64,000 nucleotides of DNA from DATAYA01 sp963754235 (GTDB lineage: Bacteria; Pseudomonadota; Alphaproteobacteria; Acetobacterales; Acetobacteraceae): the NCBI GenBank assembly GCA_963754235.1, contig CAVWFK010000026.1, forward strand, positions 25,071-89,070, given 5' to 3'. The notes beneath the pieces were generated by a model. That model ran no database searches and was not told the DNA's origin. It was given only the letters and a program-made list of their open reading frames with translations. Of this stretch, positions 50,977 to 59,486 are shown piece by piece (position 1 is the stretch's first letter; the number at the start of each line of letters is the position of its first letter). Both the position numbers and the translations under genes were made by a program.

Positions 50977-52806
50977 ATGTACCGAGACGGCCCGCGCAGC
51001 CCCGACGCCTTGGCGCCGGGAGCGGCTTCCGAGAGGGCTTCGCCCGAACCCGGCACGCTGCCGACCTGGGACCTGTCCGACCTCTACCCCGCCCCCGACG
51101 ATCCTCGCGTTGCGGCCGACCTCGACGCGGCCGCCGGTGCCGCGCACGCCTTCGCGGCCGCGTTCGCAGGCCGGCTGGCATCGCTTTCCGGCGCCGAACT
51201 TGCCGCCGCGATCGCGGAATACGAGCGCATCGACGAGACCCTGGGCCGGCTCGTTTCGTTTGCCGGGCTGCTGTTCAACGCGGATGCGACCGACGCCGCG
51301 ACCGGCCGCTTCTACCAGGGGATCGCCGAGCGGGTGACGGCGATCAGCTCCGAACTGATCTTCTTCACCCTCGAGCTCAATCGCCTGGATGACGCGCAAC
51401 TGGAGCAGCAGCTCGCCGATCCGGCGCTGGCGCGCTGGCGCCCGTGGCTGCGCGACCTGCGCGTCTTCCGCCCGCACCAGCTCTCCGACGAGCTGGAGCG
51501 GCTGTTGCACGAAAAGGAGGTGACCGGCCGCGCCGCCTGGTCGCGGCTGTTCGACGAGACGATGGCCGGGATGCGCATTCCGCTCGGCGACGCGTCGCTC
51601 ACCGTGACCGATGTGCTCAACAAGCTCTCCGACCGCGACCGCGCGGTGCGCGAGGCGGCGGCCCGCGCGATCGGCGCCGCGTTCGGCGAGCGCATTCGCC
51701 TCTTTTCCCTGGTCACCAACACGCTCGCCAAGGACAAGGAGATCGTGGATACCTGGCGGCGCTATCCGCGTCCGGGCAGCTATCGCAACCGCTCCAACAT
51801 GGTCGAGGACGAGGTGGTGGACGCGCTCGTCGCGGCCGTCACGTCCGACTATCCGCGCCTCTCGCACCGGTATTATTCTCTGAAGGCGAAGTGGCTCGGC
51901 CTGCCCAAGCTGCAACACTGGGACCGCAACGCCCCGCTGCCCGACGACGATGACCGCATGATCGGCTGGCCGGAGGCGCGCGCGCGCGTTCTCGCCGCCT
52001 ATCGCGGCTTCTCGCCGGAGATGGCGGAGGTGGGCGCGCGGTTCTTCGCATCTCCCTGGATCGACGCGGCACTCCGGCCCGGCAAGGCCGGCGGTGCCTT
52101 CGCCCATCCCACCGTGCCGTCGGCGCATCCCTACATCCTGCTCAACTATCACGGCCGCACGCGCGACGTGATGACGCTGGCGCACGAACTCGGCCACGGC
52201 GTGCACCAGGTGCTGGCCGGCCGGCAGGGCTATCTGCTCTCGGGCACGCCGCTCACCCTTGCCGAGACCGCGAGCGTGTTCGGCGAGATGCTGACGTTCC
52301 GCGCGTTGCTCGATGCCGAGGCCAATCCGGCGCGCCGCCGCGTGATGCTGGCCGCCAAGGTCGAGGACATGCTGAACACGGTGGTTCGCCAGATCGCGTT
52401 CTACCAGTTCGAGACGCGGCTGCACGACGAGCGGCGCGGCGGCGAGCTGGTGCCTGAGCGCATCGGCGAAATCTGGCTCGACGTGCAGCGCGCGAGCCTC
52501 GGCCCCGCTTTCGAGTTCGCGCCCGAATACGCGGCGTTCTGGTCCTATGTGCCGCACTTCATCCATTCGCCGTTCTATGTCTATGCCTATGCCTTCGGCG
52601 ATTGCCTGGTGAACGCGCTCTATGGCGTGTTTCGCGACGGGCATCCGGGATTCGCGGCGAAGTACCTCGACATGCTGCGCGCCGGCGGCACCAAGCGGCA
52701 TCGCGAGCTGCTGGCACCGTTCGGCCTCGATGCCTCCGATCCGGCCTTCTGGAAGAAGGGCCTCGACGTGATCGCGGGCTTCATCGACGAGCTGGAGCGC
52801 GCCTGA
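50977..52806 (+). CDS. pepF: Oligoendopeptidase F (M3 family metallopeptidase)
   Basis: A 609-residue cytoplasmic zinc endopeptidase that cleaves short peptides. The catalytic motif is HELGHGVH (H403, E404, H407), with the third zinc ligand in the helix LAETASVFGEML about 25 residues later. LPTWDLSDLYPAPDDPRV near the N-terminus and GSYRNRSNMVEDEVVDALV are typical of PepF. The C-terminal FSYAYAFGDCLV-like YVYAYAFGDCLVNALYG also fits. The first ~28 residues are unlike other members; the ATG at 50977 is the only nearby start. Its stop overlaps the ATG of the UbiB-like gene by one base, so the two are co-translated. Confidence 0.93.
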   Translation: MYRDGPRSPDALAPGAASERASPEPGTLPTWDLSDLYPAPDDPRVAADLDAAAGAAHAFAAAFAGRLASLSGAELAAAIAEYERIDETLGRLVSFAGLLFNADATDAATGRFYQGIAERVTAISSELIFFTLELNRLDDAQLEQQLADPALARWRPWLRDLRVFRPHQLSDELERLLHEKEVTGRAAWSRLFDETMAGMRIPLGDASLTVTDVLNKLSDRDRAVREAAARAIGAAFGERIRLFSLVTNTLAKDKEIVDTWRRYPRPGSYRNRSNMVEDEVVDALVAAVTSDYPRLSHRYYSLKAKWLGLPKLQHWDRNAPLPDDDDRMIGWPEARARVLAAYRGFSPEMAEVGARFFASPWIDAALRPGKAGGAFAHPTVPSAHPYILLNYHGRTRDVMTLAHELGHGVHQVLAGRQGYLLSGTPLTLAETASVFGEMLTFRALLDAEANPARRRVMLAAKVEDMLNTVVRQIAFYQFETRLHDERRGGELVPERIGEIWLDVQRASLGPAFEFAPEYAAFWSYVPHFIHSPFYVYAYAFGDCLVNALYGVFRDGHPGFAAKYLDMLRAGGTKRHRELLAPFGLDASDPAFWKKGLDVIAGFIDELERA

Positions 52807-54164
52807 TGGCCGACCCCGGCCGCGAGGGAGCGAGCCTGCTCGGCGAGCTGCGCCGCATCGCGCGCACCTCGGGTGCCGTGGGCGGGATCGCGGCGCGCGT
52901 CGCCGGCGAGCGGGTGTTCGGCATCCGTACCAACCGCGCCACGCACGCCGAGGATTTGCGCGCGATCCTGGGCGGGCTGAAGGGGCCGCTGATGAAGGTG
53001 GCGCAGTTCCTCTCCACCGTGCCCGACGCGCTGCCGGCCGAATATGCGGCGGAACTCGCCCAGCTTCAGGCCAACGCGCCGGCGATGGGCTGGGCATTCG
53101 TCCGCCGCCGCATGGCGAACGAGCTCGGCGTGGATTGGGAGCGCCGGTTCGCGGATTTCGGGCACGCGGCGGCGGCGGCGGCGAGCCTCGGGCAGGTGCA
53201 TCGCGCGACGCTGCACGACGGCACGAGTGTGGCCTGCAAGCTGCAATATCCCGACATGGCGAGCACGGTGGAGGCCGATCTGCGGCAGCTGCGGCTGGCG
53301 ATGGCGGTGTATCACCGCATGGACAGCGCGATTCAGCACGAGGACATCTACACCGAGCTTTCCGAACGTCTCCGCGAGGAACTCGATTATCTGCGCGAGG
53401 CGGCGCAGATGCGCCTCTATGGCATCATGCTGGACGGCGACGCGCGGGTGAGCGTGCCGCGCCCGTTCGCCGATCTCTCGACGCGGCGGCTGCTGACCAT
53501 GACGTGGCTCGACGGCCGCCCGCTCGCCGAGCGGCTGCGCGAGCAGCCGAGCCAGGAGGAGCGCAACCGCATCGCCGAGGCGCTGTTCCGCGCCTGGTAC
53601 GTGCCGCTCTATCGCTACGGCATCATACACGGCGACCCGCATCTGGGCAATTACCAGGTGCGCGCCGATGATGGCTTGAACCTGCTCGATTTCGGCGCGA
53701 TCCGTGTCTTCGAACCAAAATTCATCCGCGGCGTGATCGACCTCTACGAGGCGGTGCGCGATGGTGACGACGACAAGGCGCACCAGGCTTACGAGAGCTG
53801 GGGCTTCATCAACCTCTCGCGCGAGAAGGCGGCGGTGCTGAACCAGTGGGCGCAGTTCCTCTATGAGCCGCTGTTGCAGGACCGGCCGCGCCGCATCCAG
53901 GAGACCAACGATCCGCAATACGGCCGCGCGATCGCGGAGAAGGTGCATGCCGGTCTCAAGCGCACCGGCGGCGTGCGCCCGCCGCGCGAGTTCGTGCTGA
54001 TGGACCGCTCGGCGATCGGGCTGGGCGGCGTGTTCGTGCGGCTGGGCGCGGAGCTCAACTGGCACCGGATGTTCATGGCGTTGATCGAGGATTTCGACAT
54101 GGACGCACTCGCGGCGCGGCAGGCGGCGGCGCTCGCCGAGGCGGGCGTGCCGAAAGCGGTGTGA
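52806..54164 (+). CDS. AarF/UbiB (ABC1) family atypical kinase-like protein
   Basis: A 452-residue protein of the ABC1/ADCK/UbiB family, atypical kinases or ATPases linked to quinone synthesis and lipid handling. The family's N-terminal signature is present as LKGPLMKVAQFLSTVPDALP (the KxGQ region, here KVAQ), with ASLGQVHRATLHDG as the Ala-rich nucleotide loop, LREELDYLREAAQM, the catalytic HGDPHLGNY and the metal-binding DFGAIR. Unlike UbiB it has no C-terminal membrane helices. Related proteins carry the same order beside peptidase genes in other alphaproteobacteria. Substrate unknown. Start ATG overlaps the pepF stop. Confidence 0.85.
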   Translation: MADPGREGASLLGELRRIARTSGAVGGIAARVAGERVFGIRTNRATHAEDLRAILGGLKGPLMKVAQFLSTVPDALPAEYAAELAQLQANAPAMGWAFVRRRMANELGVDWERRFADFGHAAAAAASLGQVHRATLHDGTSVACKLQYPDMASTVEADLRQLRLAMAVYHRMDSAIQHEDIYTELSERLREELDYLREAAQMRLYGIMLDGDARVSVPRPFADLSTRRLLTMTWLDGRPLAERLREQPSQEERNRIAEALFRAWYVPLYRYGIIHGDPHLGNYQVRADDGLNLLDFGAIRVFEPKFIRGVIDLYEAVRDGDDDKAHQAYESWGFINLSREKAAVLNQWAQFLYEPLLQDRPRRIQETNDPQYGRAIAEKVHAGLKRTGGVRPPREFVLMDRSAIGLGGVFVRLGAELNWHRMFMALIEDFDMDALAARQAAALAEAGVPKAV

Positions 54165-54237
54165 TCCCCCCTCACTTGGGGAAATTCGTCATGCAGTTCC
54201 GCTGTTTCACGTGCGGCGGCAACCGTAGCGCGGCGCT

Positions 54238-55839
54238 GTGATCGCATCGGCAGACCGCGCGCTGGCCAGAATATCGGCCGCCAGAGCCACGGTCGGCTCA
54301 GGCGCTCTCTGCTGTGTGATTTGGGTACTCGTCTTCGCTGCCGTTGCCGTATGGAATGGACCGGGTGCGACCTGGGATTTCCTCAACTATCACCGATATA
54401 CACCGTTCGCGCTTTTTCACGGCCGTTCCGGCACCGACATCGCCCCGGCGCAAGCTCAGACTTTCTTGTCGCCTATTCTCGACATTCCGGACTACTGGCT
54501 GCGGCTTTGGCTTAACAACGATCCCGATCTCCTCGATGCTCTGCTCTCGCTGCCACAAGGCATCGGCGCTTACCTCGCAACGCTGATCGCGATCCGCTTC
54601 GTGCCGGCGGGGCTTCGGTGGCGCTGGCCTGTGGCCATGTTGGCGGCAGCCATCGGTGCGACAGGCGTCGCGAGCTTCTCGACGGTAGCAACCACAGAGA
54701 GCGAAATGGTCCCCGGATGCTTCGTCCTGGGCGGCTTTCTGCTGATGCTTCGTCAACTCGATGGCCGCGCGTCGCGCCGTGCGGTGGTCGTTGCCGGGTT
54801 GCTGTTCGGCGCAGCAGCAGGCCTGAAGCTAACCAGCGCAACCTACAGCGTCGGTGCTGTCGCCGCGATGCTGCTCGCCTGGCCCGGTCCCGCCAAGGCC
54901 AGGGTCGGTGCGACGATGCAGTTCAGCCTCGGCGTCCTCGGCGGCATGGCGCTGCTTTCGGGATGGTGGTGGCTGCATCTCTATGCGCGCTACGGCAACC
55001 CGCTATTTCCCATGTACAACCAGATCTTCCGCTCTCCCTACGCGCCGTTCCAAGCCCTTACGGACCAGCGTTTCAAGCCGGCCGGATCGCTCCGGGCGCT
55101 GTTCAACCCCTTCTACTGGGGGCTTAGCTGGCGCCATCCCACCACCGAGATGGTCATGCGGGATCCGCGTTTCGCGATCGCCTATCTGGCGTTCTGCGTG
55201 ACGGCGATCCGGCACCTTCTGCACGCTCCGGACGCCGTTGGCCGGCCGGTTCGGCTTCTGCTGGTGTTCTTCGGCGTCTCCTACGCTGTATGGGAAGCTC
55301 AGTTCTCGGTATTGCGTTATCTGGCGCCGATCGAGATGCTGTGCGGGATCGTTATCTTCCTGCCCTTGCGCGGGCTACTCGGCAACCGCCGCGGTTTTGC
55401 GATGGCCGGGCTCGCGACCGCTACCACAATAGCAGTGCTGCTTGTGGGGACCATCTACCCGAATTACGGGCACGCCAGGCGCGGAGCTTCGGCCGTCACT
55501 GTGCATATGCCGCCGATGCAGGCAAACAGCCTCGTCATCCTGCTCGACGACTCCCCCATGGGCTATCTCGTCCCGTTCATGCCGCAATCGGTTCGGGTCG
55601 TCGGCGCCAACAACTTCCTTCTCCATCCGGGACAGGCCGGCCTGCTCGAGGCGCGTATGGAGCAGTTGATCAAAACTTGGTCAGGCCCGATCTATGGCTT
55701 GGAAAACCCTCACGACATGCCGGGCATGGCCGACCGTACCCTCAGCTATTACCGGCTGCGCCGCGGGCCGGGATGCACCCACTTGCGGTCCAATCTGGAC
55801 AGGGGCCGCAGCGTGGTATGCAAGCTGGTACGGGACTGA
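54238..55839 (+). CDS. Polytopic membrane protein, GT-C glycosyltransferase-like
   Basis: A 533-residue protein with about 10-12 membrane helices and a C-terminal soluble part (about 415-533). The N-terminal loop with GPGATWDFLNYHRYTPFALFHG, holding an acidic residue after the first helix, is the layout of GT-C glycosyltransferases (as in DUF2029 and the mannosyltransferase-like groups), which use polyprenyl-phosphate sugars. LYARYGNPLFPMYNQIF is another typical large loop. The identification is by pattern only. Starts with GTG 73 bases after the UbiB-like gene; base composition is slightly lower in GC than its neighbours. Substrate unknown. Confidence 0.7.
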   Translation: MIASADRALARISAARATVGSGALCCVIWVLVFAAVAVWNGPGATWDFLNYHRYTPFALFHGRSGTDIAPAQAQTFLSPILDIPDYWLRLWLNNDPDLLDALLSLPQGIGAYLATLIAIRFVPAGLRWRWPVAMLAAAIGATGVASFSTVATTESEMVPGCFVLGGFLLMLRQLDGRASRRAVVVAGLLFGAAAGLKLTSATYSVGAVAAMLLAWPGPAKARVGATMQFSLGVLGGMALLSGWWWLHLYARYGNPLFPMYNQIFRSPYAPFQALTDQRFKPAGSLRALFNPFYWGLSWRHPTTEMVMRDPRFAIAYLAFCVTAIRHLLHAPDAVGRPVRLLLVFFGVSYAVWEAQFSVLRYLAPIEMLCGIVIFLPLRGLLGNRRGFAMAGLATATTIAVLLVGTIYPNYGHARRGASAVTVHMPPMQANSLVILLDDSPMGYLVPFMPQSVRVVGANNFLLHPGQAGLLEARMEQLIKTWSGPIYGLENPHDMPGMADRTLSYYRLRRGPGCTHLRSNLDRGRSVVCKLVRD

Positions 55840-55917
55840 TCCGACGCCGCCGCTCTTGCGCTCGGGCGCGGTTGCCGCATAACGGGAACGATCGGCCGCA
55901 GCAGGGGGGCGGAGCGG

Positions 55918-57057
55918 ATGCGTCTGGCTGTGCTGAAGGAGCGGCGCACCGCCGAGACGCGCGTTGCCGCGACGTCTGAGACTGTACGCAAGCTGATCGG
56001 CCTCGGCCTGACCGTGGCCGTCGAGGCCGGCGCCGGTGCCCATGCCTCGATCCCCGATGCCGAGTTCGCCGCCGCCGGCGCCGAGGTGGCGCCCGATGCC
56101 GCGGCAGCCCTGGCCGGCGCCGGCATCGTCTTCGCCGTGCAGATGCCCGAGCCGGCCGAGCGCGCCCTGATCCCGCGCGGCGCGCTGCTGGTCTGCATTG
56201 CCGCAGCCCATGCCGACCCGACACTCGTGGCCTCGCTCGCTGAAGCGGGGATCGATACGGCGGCAATGGAGCTGCTGCCGCGGATCACCCGTGCGCAAGC
56301 GATGGACGTGCTCTCCAGCCAGGCCAACCTCGCCGGCTATCGCGCCGTGATCGAGGCGGCCGGCGCGTTCGAGCGCGGCTTCGCGATGATGATGACCGCC
56401 GCCGGTACCGTGCCGCCGGCGCGCGTGTTCGTGATCGGCGCCGGCGTTGCCGGGCTGCAGGCGATCGCGACCGCGCGGCGCCTCGGCGGCATCGTCTCGG
56501 CGACCGACGTGCGCCCGGCGGCGAAGGAGGAGATCCGTTCGCTGGGTGCGGCCTTCGTCGGCGTCGAGGACGAGGAGACCGCCGCACAGACCGGCGCCTA
56601 CGCGCGCGAGATGAGCGAGGCGTTCCGCCAGAAGCAGGCCGAGCTGATGGCGGCGACGGTCGCAAAGAACGACATCATCATCTGCACCGCCCTGGTGATG
56701 GGCCGTCGCGCGCCGGTGATCGTCACCCACGCGATGGTCACGAGCATGAAGCCCGGCAGCGTCATCGTCGATCTCGCGGCCGAGGCCGGCGGCAATTGCG
56801 AGGCGACGGTGCCCGGCGAGGCGATCACGACCGAGGGCGGCGTGCGCGTGCTGGGCTATGCCAACTGGCCGGCCCGGATCGCGGTCGCGGCCAGCAATCT
56901 TTATGCGCGCAATCTGCTCACGTTTCTCACCGCTTTCTGGGACAAGGATGCGAAGGCGCCGAAGCTGCCGGAGAGCGACGAGATTGCGCGCGCCGTGCTG
57001 CTAACGCGCGGCGGCGCGGTCGTGCATCCCAACTTCTTGCCCGCGGCGGCGGCGTGA
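55918..57057 (+). CDS. pntAA: NAD(P) transhydrogenase subunit alpha, part 1 (PntAA)
   Basis: The NAD(H)-binding subunit (domain I) of proton-translocating transhydrogenase, which drives NADP reduction by NADH using the proton gradient. The 379-residue protein has the alanine dehydrogenase/PNT fold: LAVLKERRTAETRVAATSETV at the start, MELLPRITRAQAMDVLSSQANLAGYRAV, the Rossmann motif VIGAGVAGLQAIATARRLG with VSATDVRPAAKEE, and PGSVIVDLAAEAGGNCE. Alphaproteobacteria keep PntA in two pieces. The next piece starts 286 bases later, an unusually long gap filled with three palindromic repeats. Confidence 0.96.
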   Translation: MRLAVLKERRTAETRVAATSETVRKLIGLGLTVAVEAGAGAHASIPDAEFAAAGAEVAPDAAAALAGAGIVFAVQMPEPAERALIPRGALLVCIAAAHADPTLVASLAEAGIDTAAMELLPRITRAQAMDVLSSQANLAGYRAVIEAAGAFERGFAMMMTAAGTVPPARVFVIGAGVAGLQAIATARRLGGIVSATDVRPAAKEEIRSLGAAFVGVEDEETAAQTGAYAREMSEAFRQKQAELMAATVAKNDIIICTALVMGRRAPVIVTHAMVTSMKPGSVIVDLAAEAGGNCEATVPGEAITTEGGVRVLGYANWPARIAVAASNLYARNLLTFLTAFWDKDAKAPKLPESDEIARAVLLTRGGAVVHPNFLPAAAA

Positions 57058-57068
57058 GCGTCGGGCAA

Positions 57069-57119
57069 GGCAAGGCCAGGGGCTCCGGCCCTGGACCCCG
57101 CCAAGGGCAGGGCCCTTGG
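57069..57119. repeat. Dispersed GC-rich palindrome (family B, copy 3, inverted)
   Basis: GCAAGGCCAGGGGCTCCGGC then CCTGGACCCCGCCAAGGGCAGGGCCCTTGG: reverse complement of the copy at 44919-44965. Its left half is a hairpin of CCAGGGGC/GCCCTGG type. It is the first of three elements between pntAA and pntAB. Confidence 0.6.
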
Positions 57120-57168
57120 AATCCATTCCTTCAAGCAGGGCCTTCGCATTTGGCCGCGGCGTTACCGT

Positions 57169-57247
57169 CATGGTCGGCGAAGGCCGACCATCCACGTCTT
57201 TCGTGCCGCCGCAAAGTCGTGGATGCTCGGCCTCCGCCGGGCATGAC
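57169..57247. repeat. Dispersed double palindrome (family A), best-preserved copy
   Basis: From TCATGGTCGGCGAAGGCCGACCA through TCCACGTCTTTCG, CGCAAAGTCGTGGATGCTCGG to CCGGGCATGACGGG. Hairpin 1: ATGGTCGGC-GAAG-GCCGACCAT; the long-range pair ATCCACG/CGTGGAT brackets the centre; hairpin 2: GCTCGGC/GCCGGGC. It lies between two family B copies in the pntAA-pntAB gap. The flanks at its right end (CATGACGGG) are the same as those that the intron at 35534-37379 joins. Confidence 0.75.
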
Positions 57248-57259
57248 GGGATTAGAAGC

Positions 57260-57311
57260 GGGGTCTGGGGCCGGCGGCCCCAGCGGGGTCGAGGGGCAGC
57301 GCCCCTCGCCT
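57260..57311. repeat. Dispersed GC-rich palindrome (family B, copy 4)
   Basis: GGGGTCTGGGGCCGGCGGCC then CCAGCGGGGTCGAGGGGCAGCGCCCCTCGCC. Nearly identical to 46591-46648: hairpins TGGGGCC/GGCCCCA and CGAGGGGC/GCCCCTCG. It ends 32 bases before the pntAB start. Confidence 0.65.
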
Positions 57312-57343
57312 TTCTTCTCCCACACAACGCACCGGAGCCAGCG

Positions 57344-57748
57344 ATGAACCCGACCTCGCTCGCCGACGAAGCGAGCCGCCTTGCCGAGCGTGCGCAGGCG
57401 CTCGCCGTCCATGCCCACGCGATGGCCGCGATCCGCCAGCTTCCCACTGTCGCGGCCGCGGCCGAGCCGGTCGTGTTCCTGTTCGCCGTGTTCCTGATGG
57501 CCGTCTTCGTCGGCTACTACGTCGTCTGGAACGTCACCCCGGCGCTGCATTCGCCGCTGATGGCGGTGACCAATGCGATCTCGTCGGTGATCGTGGTGGG
57601 TGCGATGCTCGCGACCGGGCTTGCCCATAGCGGCTGGGCGCGCGCGTTCGGCTTCATCGCCGTGATGCTGGTGAGCGTGAACATCTTCGGCGGCTTCCTG
57701 GTCACGCACCGGATGCTCTCGATGTTCCGCGCACGGGAGCGGAAATAG
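57344..57748 (+). CDS. pntAB: NAD(P) transhydrogenase subunit alpha, part 2 (PntAB)
   Basis: The small membrane piece of PntA (domain II), 134 residues with three to four membrane helices after a helical leader. FLFAVFLMAVFVGYYVVWNVTPALHSPLMAVTNAISSVIVVGAML is the family core; GGFLVTHRMLSMFR is the usual end. It forms part of the proton channel with PntB. ATG at 57344 after CCGGAGCC. Its stop is three bases before the pntB ATG, so they are co-translated, while palindromes separate it from pntAA. Confidence 0.94.
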   Translation: MNPTSLADEASRLAERAQALAVHAHAMAAIRQLPTVAAAAEPVVFLFAVFLMAVFVGYYVVWNVTPALHSPLMAVTNAISSVIVVGAMLATGLAHSGWARAFGFIAVMLVSVNIFGGFLVTHRMLSMFRARERK

Positions 57749-57751
57749 ACG

Positions 57752-59158
57752 ATGTCCGCAGGTATCACCACGCTCTTCTATCTGCTCGCCGCGGTCCTGT
57801 TCATCCTGGCGCTGCGCGGCCTGTCGCACCCGACCACGTCGCGGCAGGGCAACCGCCTCGGCATGATCGGCATGGCGATCGCGATCATCGTCACCTTCGC
57901 CCACGCCGATATGACGGGCGGCGGCTACGGGCTAATCGTGCTCGGCCTGGTGATCGGCGGCGCCGTCGGCATCTTCGTGGCGCTGCGCATCCACATGGCC
58001 GCACTGCCGCAACTCGTCGCCGCATTCCACTCGCTGGTCGGGCTGGCGGCGGTGTTCGTCGCGGCCGCGGCGCTGAACGCCCCGCAGTCGTTCGGGATCG
58101 GCGTTGTCGGCAACATCCGCCCCGAGAGCCTGATCGAGATGTCGATCGGGCTCGCGATCGGAGCGATCACCTTCTCCGGCTCGGTGATCGCGTTCGCGAA
58201 GTTGCAGGCGCTGATGAAGGGATCGCCGATCACCTTCCCCTACCAGCACCAGATCAACCTCGGGCTGGCCGGGCTGCTGGTGGCGCTGATCGTGGTGTTC
58301 ATCCTGACCACGAGCCAGGTCGTGTTCTGGGTGATCGCGGTGCTGTCGATTGCCTTCGGCTTCCTGCTGATCATTCCAATCGGCGGCGCGGACATGCCGG
58401 TGGTGATCTCGATGCTGAACAGCTATTCCGGCTGGGCAGCGTGCGGCATCGGGTTCACGATCCAGAACCTGGCACTGATCATCACCGGCGCCCTGGTCGG
58501 CGCCTCGGGTGCCATCCTCTCCTACATCATGTGCAAGGGGATGAACCGCAGCATCATCAACGTGCTGCTGGGCGGCTTCGGCACCGAAGGCGGGGTTGCG
58601 GCGGCCGCCGTCGCGGGGCCGGCCGATCGGGCGGTGAAGTCGGGTGCCGCGGACGACGCGGCGTTCATTCTCAAGAACGCCTCCAAGGTCATCATCGTGC
58701 CCGGCTACGGCATGGCGGTGGCGCAGGCGCAGCACGCGCTGCGCGAGATGGCCGATGAACTCAAACGCGAAGGGGTGGACGTAAAATACGCGATCCATCC
58801 GGTCGCAGGGCGGATGCCGGGCCACATGAACGTGCTGCTGGCCGAGGCCAACGTGCCCTATGACGACGTCTTCGAGCTCGAGCAGATCAACAACGAGTTC
58901 GCCACCACCGACGTCGCCTACGTGATCGGCGCCAACGACGTGACCAACCCGGCGGCCAAGACCGATTCCAGGTCGCCCATTTACGGCATGCCGATCCTGG
59001 AAGTTGAAAGAGCCGGCACGGTTCTTTTCGTCAAGCGCTCGATGGCACCGGGTTATGCGGGGGTGGAGAACGAACTGTTCTTCCGTCCGAACACGATGAT
59101 GCTGTTCGGCGACGCCAAAAAGGTGACGGAGGAGATCGTGCAAGCGCTCGGGCGTTGA
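57752..59158 (+). CDS. pntB: NAD(P) transhydrogenase subunit beta (PntB)
   Basis: The 468-residue beta subunit: about nine membrane helices (domain II, residues 1-260) and the NADP(H)-binding domain III (about 285-468). VVISMLNSYSGWAACGIGFT and GGFGTEGGVAA are conserved membrane/linker motifs; domain III has IIVPGYGMAVAQAQHALREM, the NADP-binding loop, PVAGRMPGHMNVLLAEANVPYD and VIGANDVTNPAA followed by SMAPGYAGVENELFF. All signatures and the normal length are present. With pntAA and pntAB it forms the complete proton-coupled transhydrogenase, the cell's likely NADPH source. Confidence 0.96.
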   Translation: MSAGITTLFYLLAAVLFILALRGLSHPTTSRQGNRLGMIGMAIAIIVTFAHADMTGGGYGLIVLGLVIGGAVGIFVALRIHMAALPQLVAAFHSLVGLAAVFVAAAALNAPQSFGIGVVGNIRPESLIEMSIGLAIGAITFSGSVIAFAKLQALMKGSPITFPYQHQINLGLAGLLVALIVVFILTTSQVVFWVIAVLSIAFGFLLIIPIGGADMPVVISMLNSYSGWAACGIGFTIQNLALIITGALVGASGAILSYIMCKGMNRSIINVLLGGFGTEGGVAAAAVAGPADRAVKSGAADDAAFILKNASKVIIVPGYGMAVAQAQHALREMADELKREGVDVKYAIHPVAGRMPGHMNVLLAEANVPYDDVFELEQINNEFATTDVAYVIGANDVTNPAAKTDSRSPIYGMPILEVERAGTVLFVKRSMAPGYAGVENELFFRPNTMMLFGDAKKVTEEIVQALGR

Positions 59159-59254
59159 ACCGTGCGGCGTATGTGACCGGCATCACCGAAGGTTCGTCAC
59201 CGAAGGTGGACATTCCGGCCGCCGGCAAGGTGCCGGCCGAACCGGAGCACCGTC

Positions 59255-59482
59255 ATGATGCCCTTCGACATCGACCCGCGCTGGTACCAGGAGCGCTGGT
59301 ACGGCGATCCCCCCGACGAGGACGAGGCCGATGCGCCGCGGCCGCTGCGCACCGGCCGGCTCGGCCGTATCATGGTCTGCCTCGTCCTCGTCGCCGCGAT
59401 CCCGGCGCTGAGCTATCTCGGCTTCCAGGCGGCGGCTCGCAACGCTGCTGCCCCGGACACCGCGACCGCCTACCGGAACTGA
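59255..59482 (+). CDS. Small single-pass membrane protein, unknown function
   Basis: A 75-residue protein: an acidic and aromatic N-terminal part (MPFDIDPRWYQERWYGDPPDEDEAD), a basic junction (RPLRTGRLGRI) and one membrane helix (about 40-60), then a short Ala-rich tail. The aromatic WYQERWYGDP opening recalls small respiratory-chain or envelope proteins in Acetobacteraceae, but I cannot name it. The ATG at 59255 follows GGAGCAC. It ends four bases before the convergent GT4 gene's stop. Confidence 0.55.
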   Translation: MMPFDIDPRWYQERWYGDPPDEDEADAPRPLRTGRLGRIMVCLVLVAAIPALSYLGFQAAARNAAAPDTATAYRN

Positions 59483-59486
59483 CCGT

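Noticed and set aside
49048..53097. A 1349-codon minus-strand frame across the acyl-CoA synthetase and pepF
   Set aside because: Only the part 49048-50733 has family motifs. The rest is antisense to oligoendopeptidase F and crosses a repeat.
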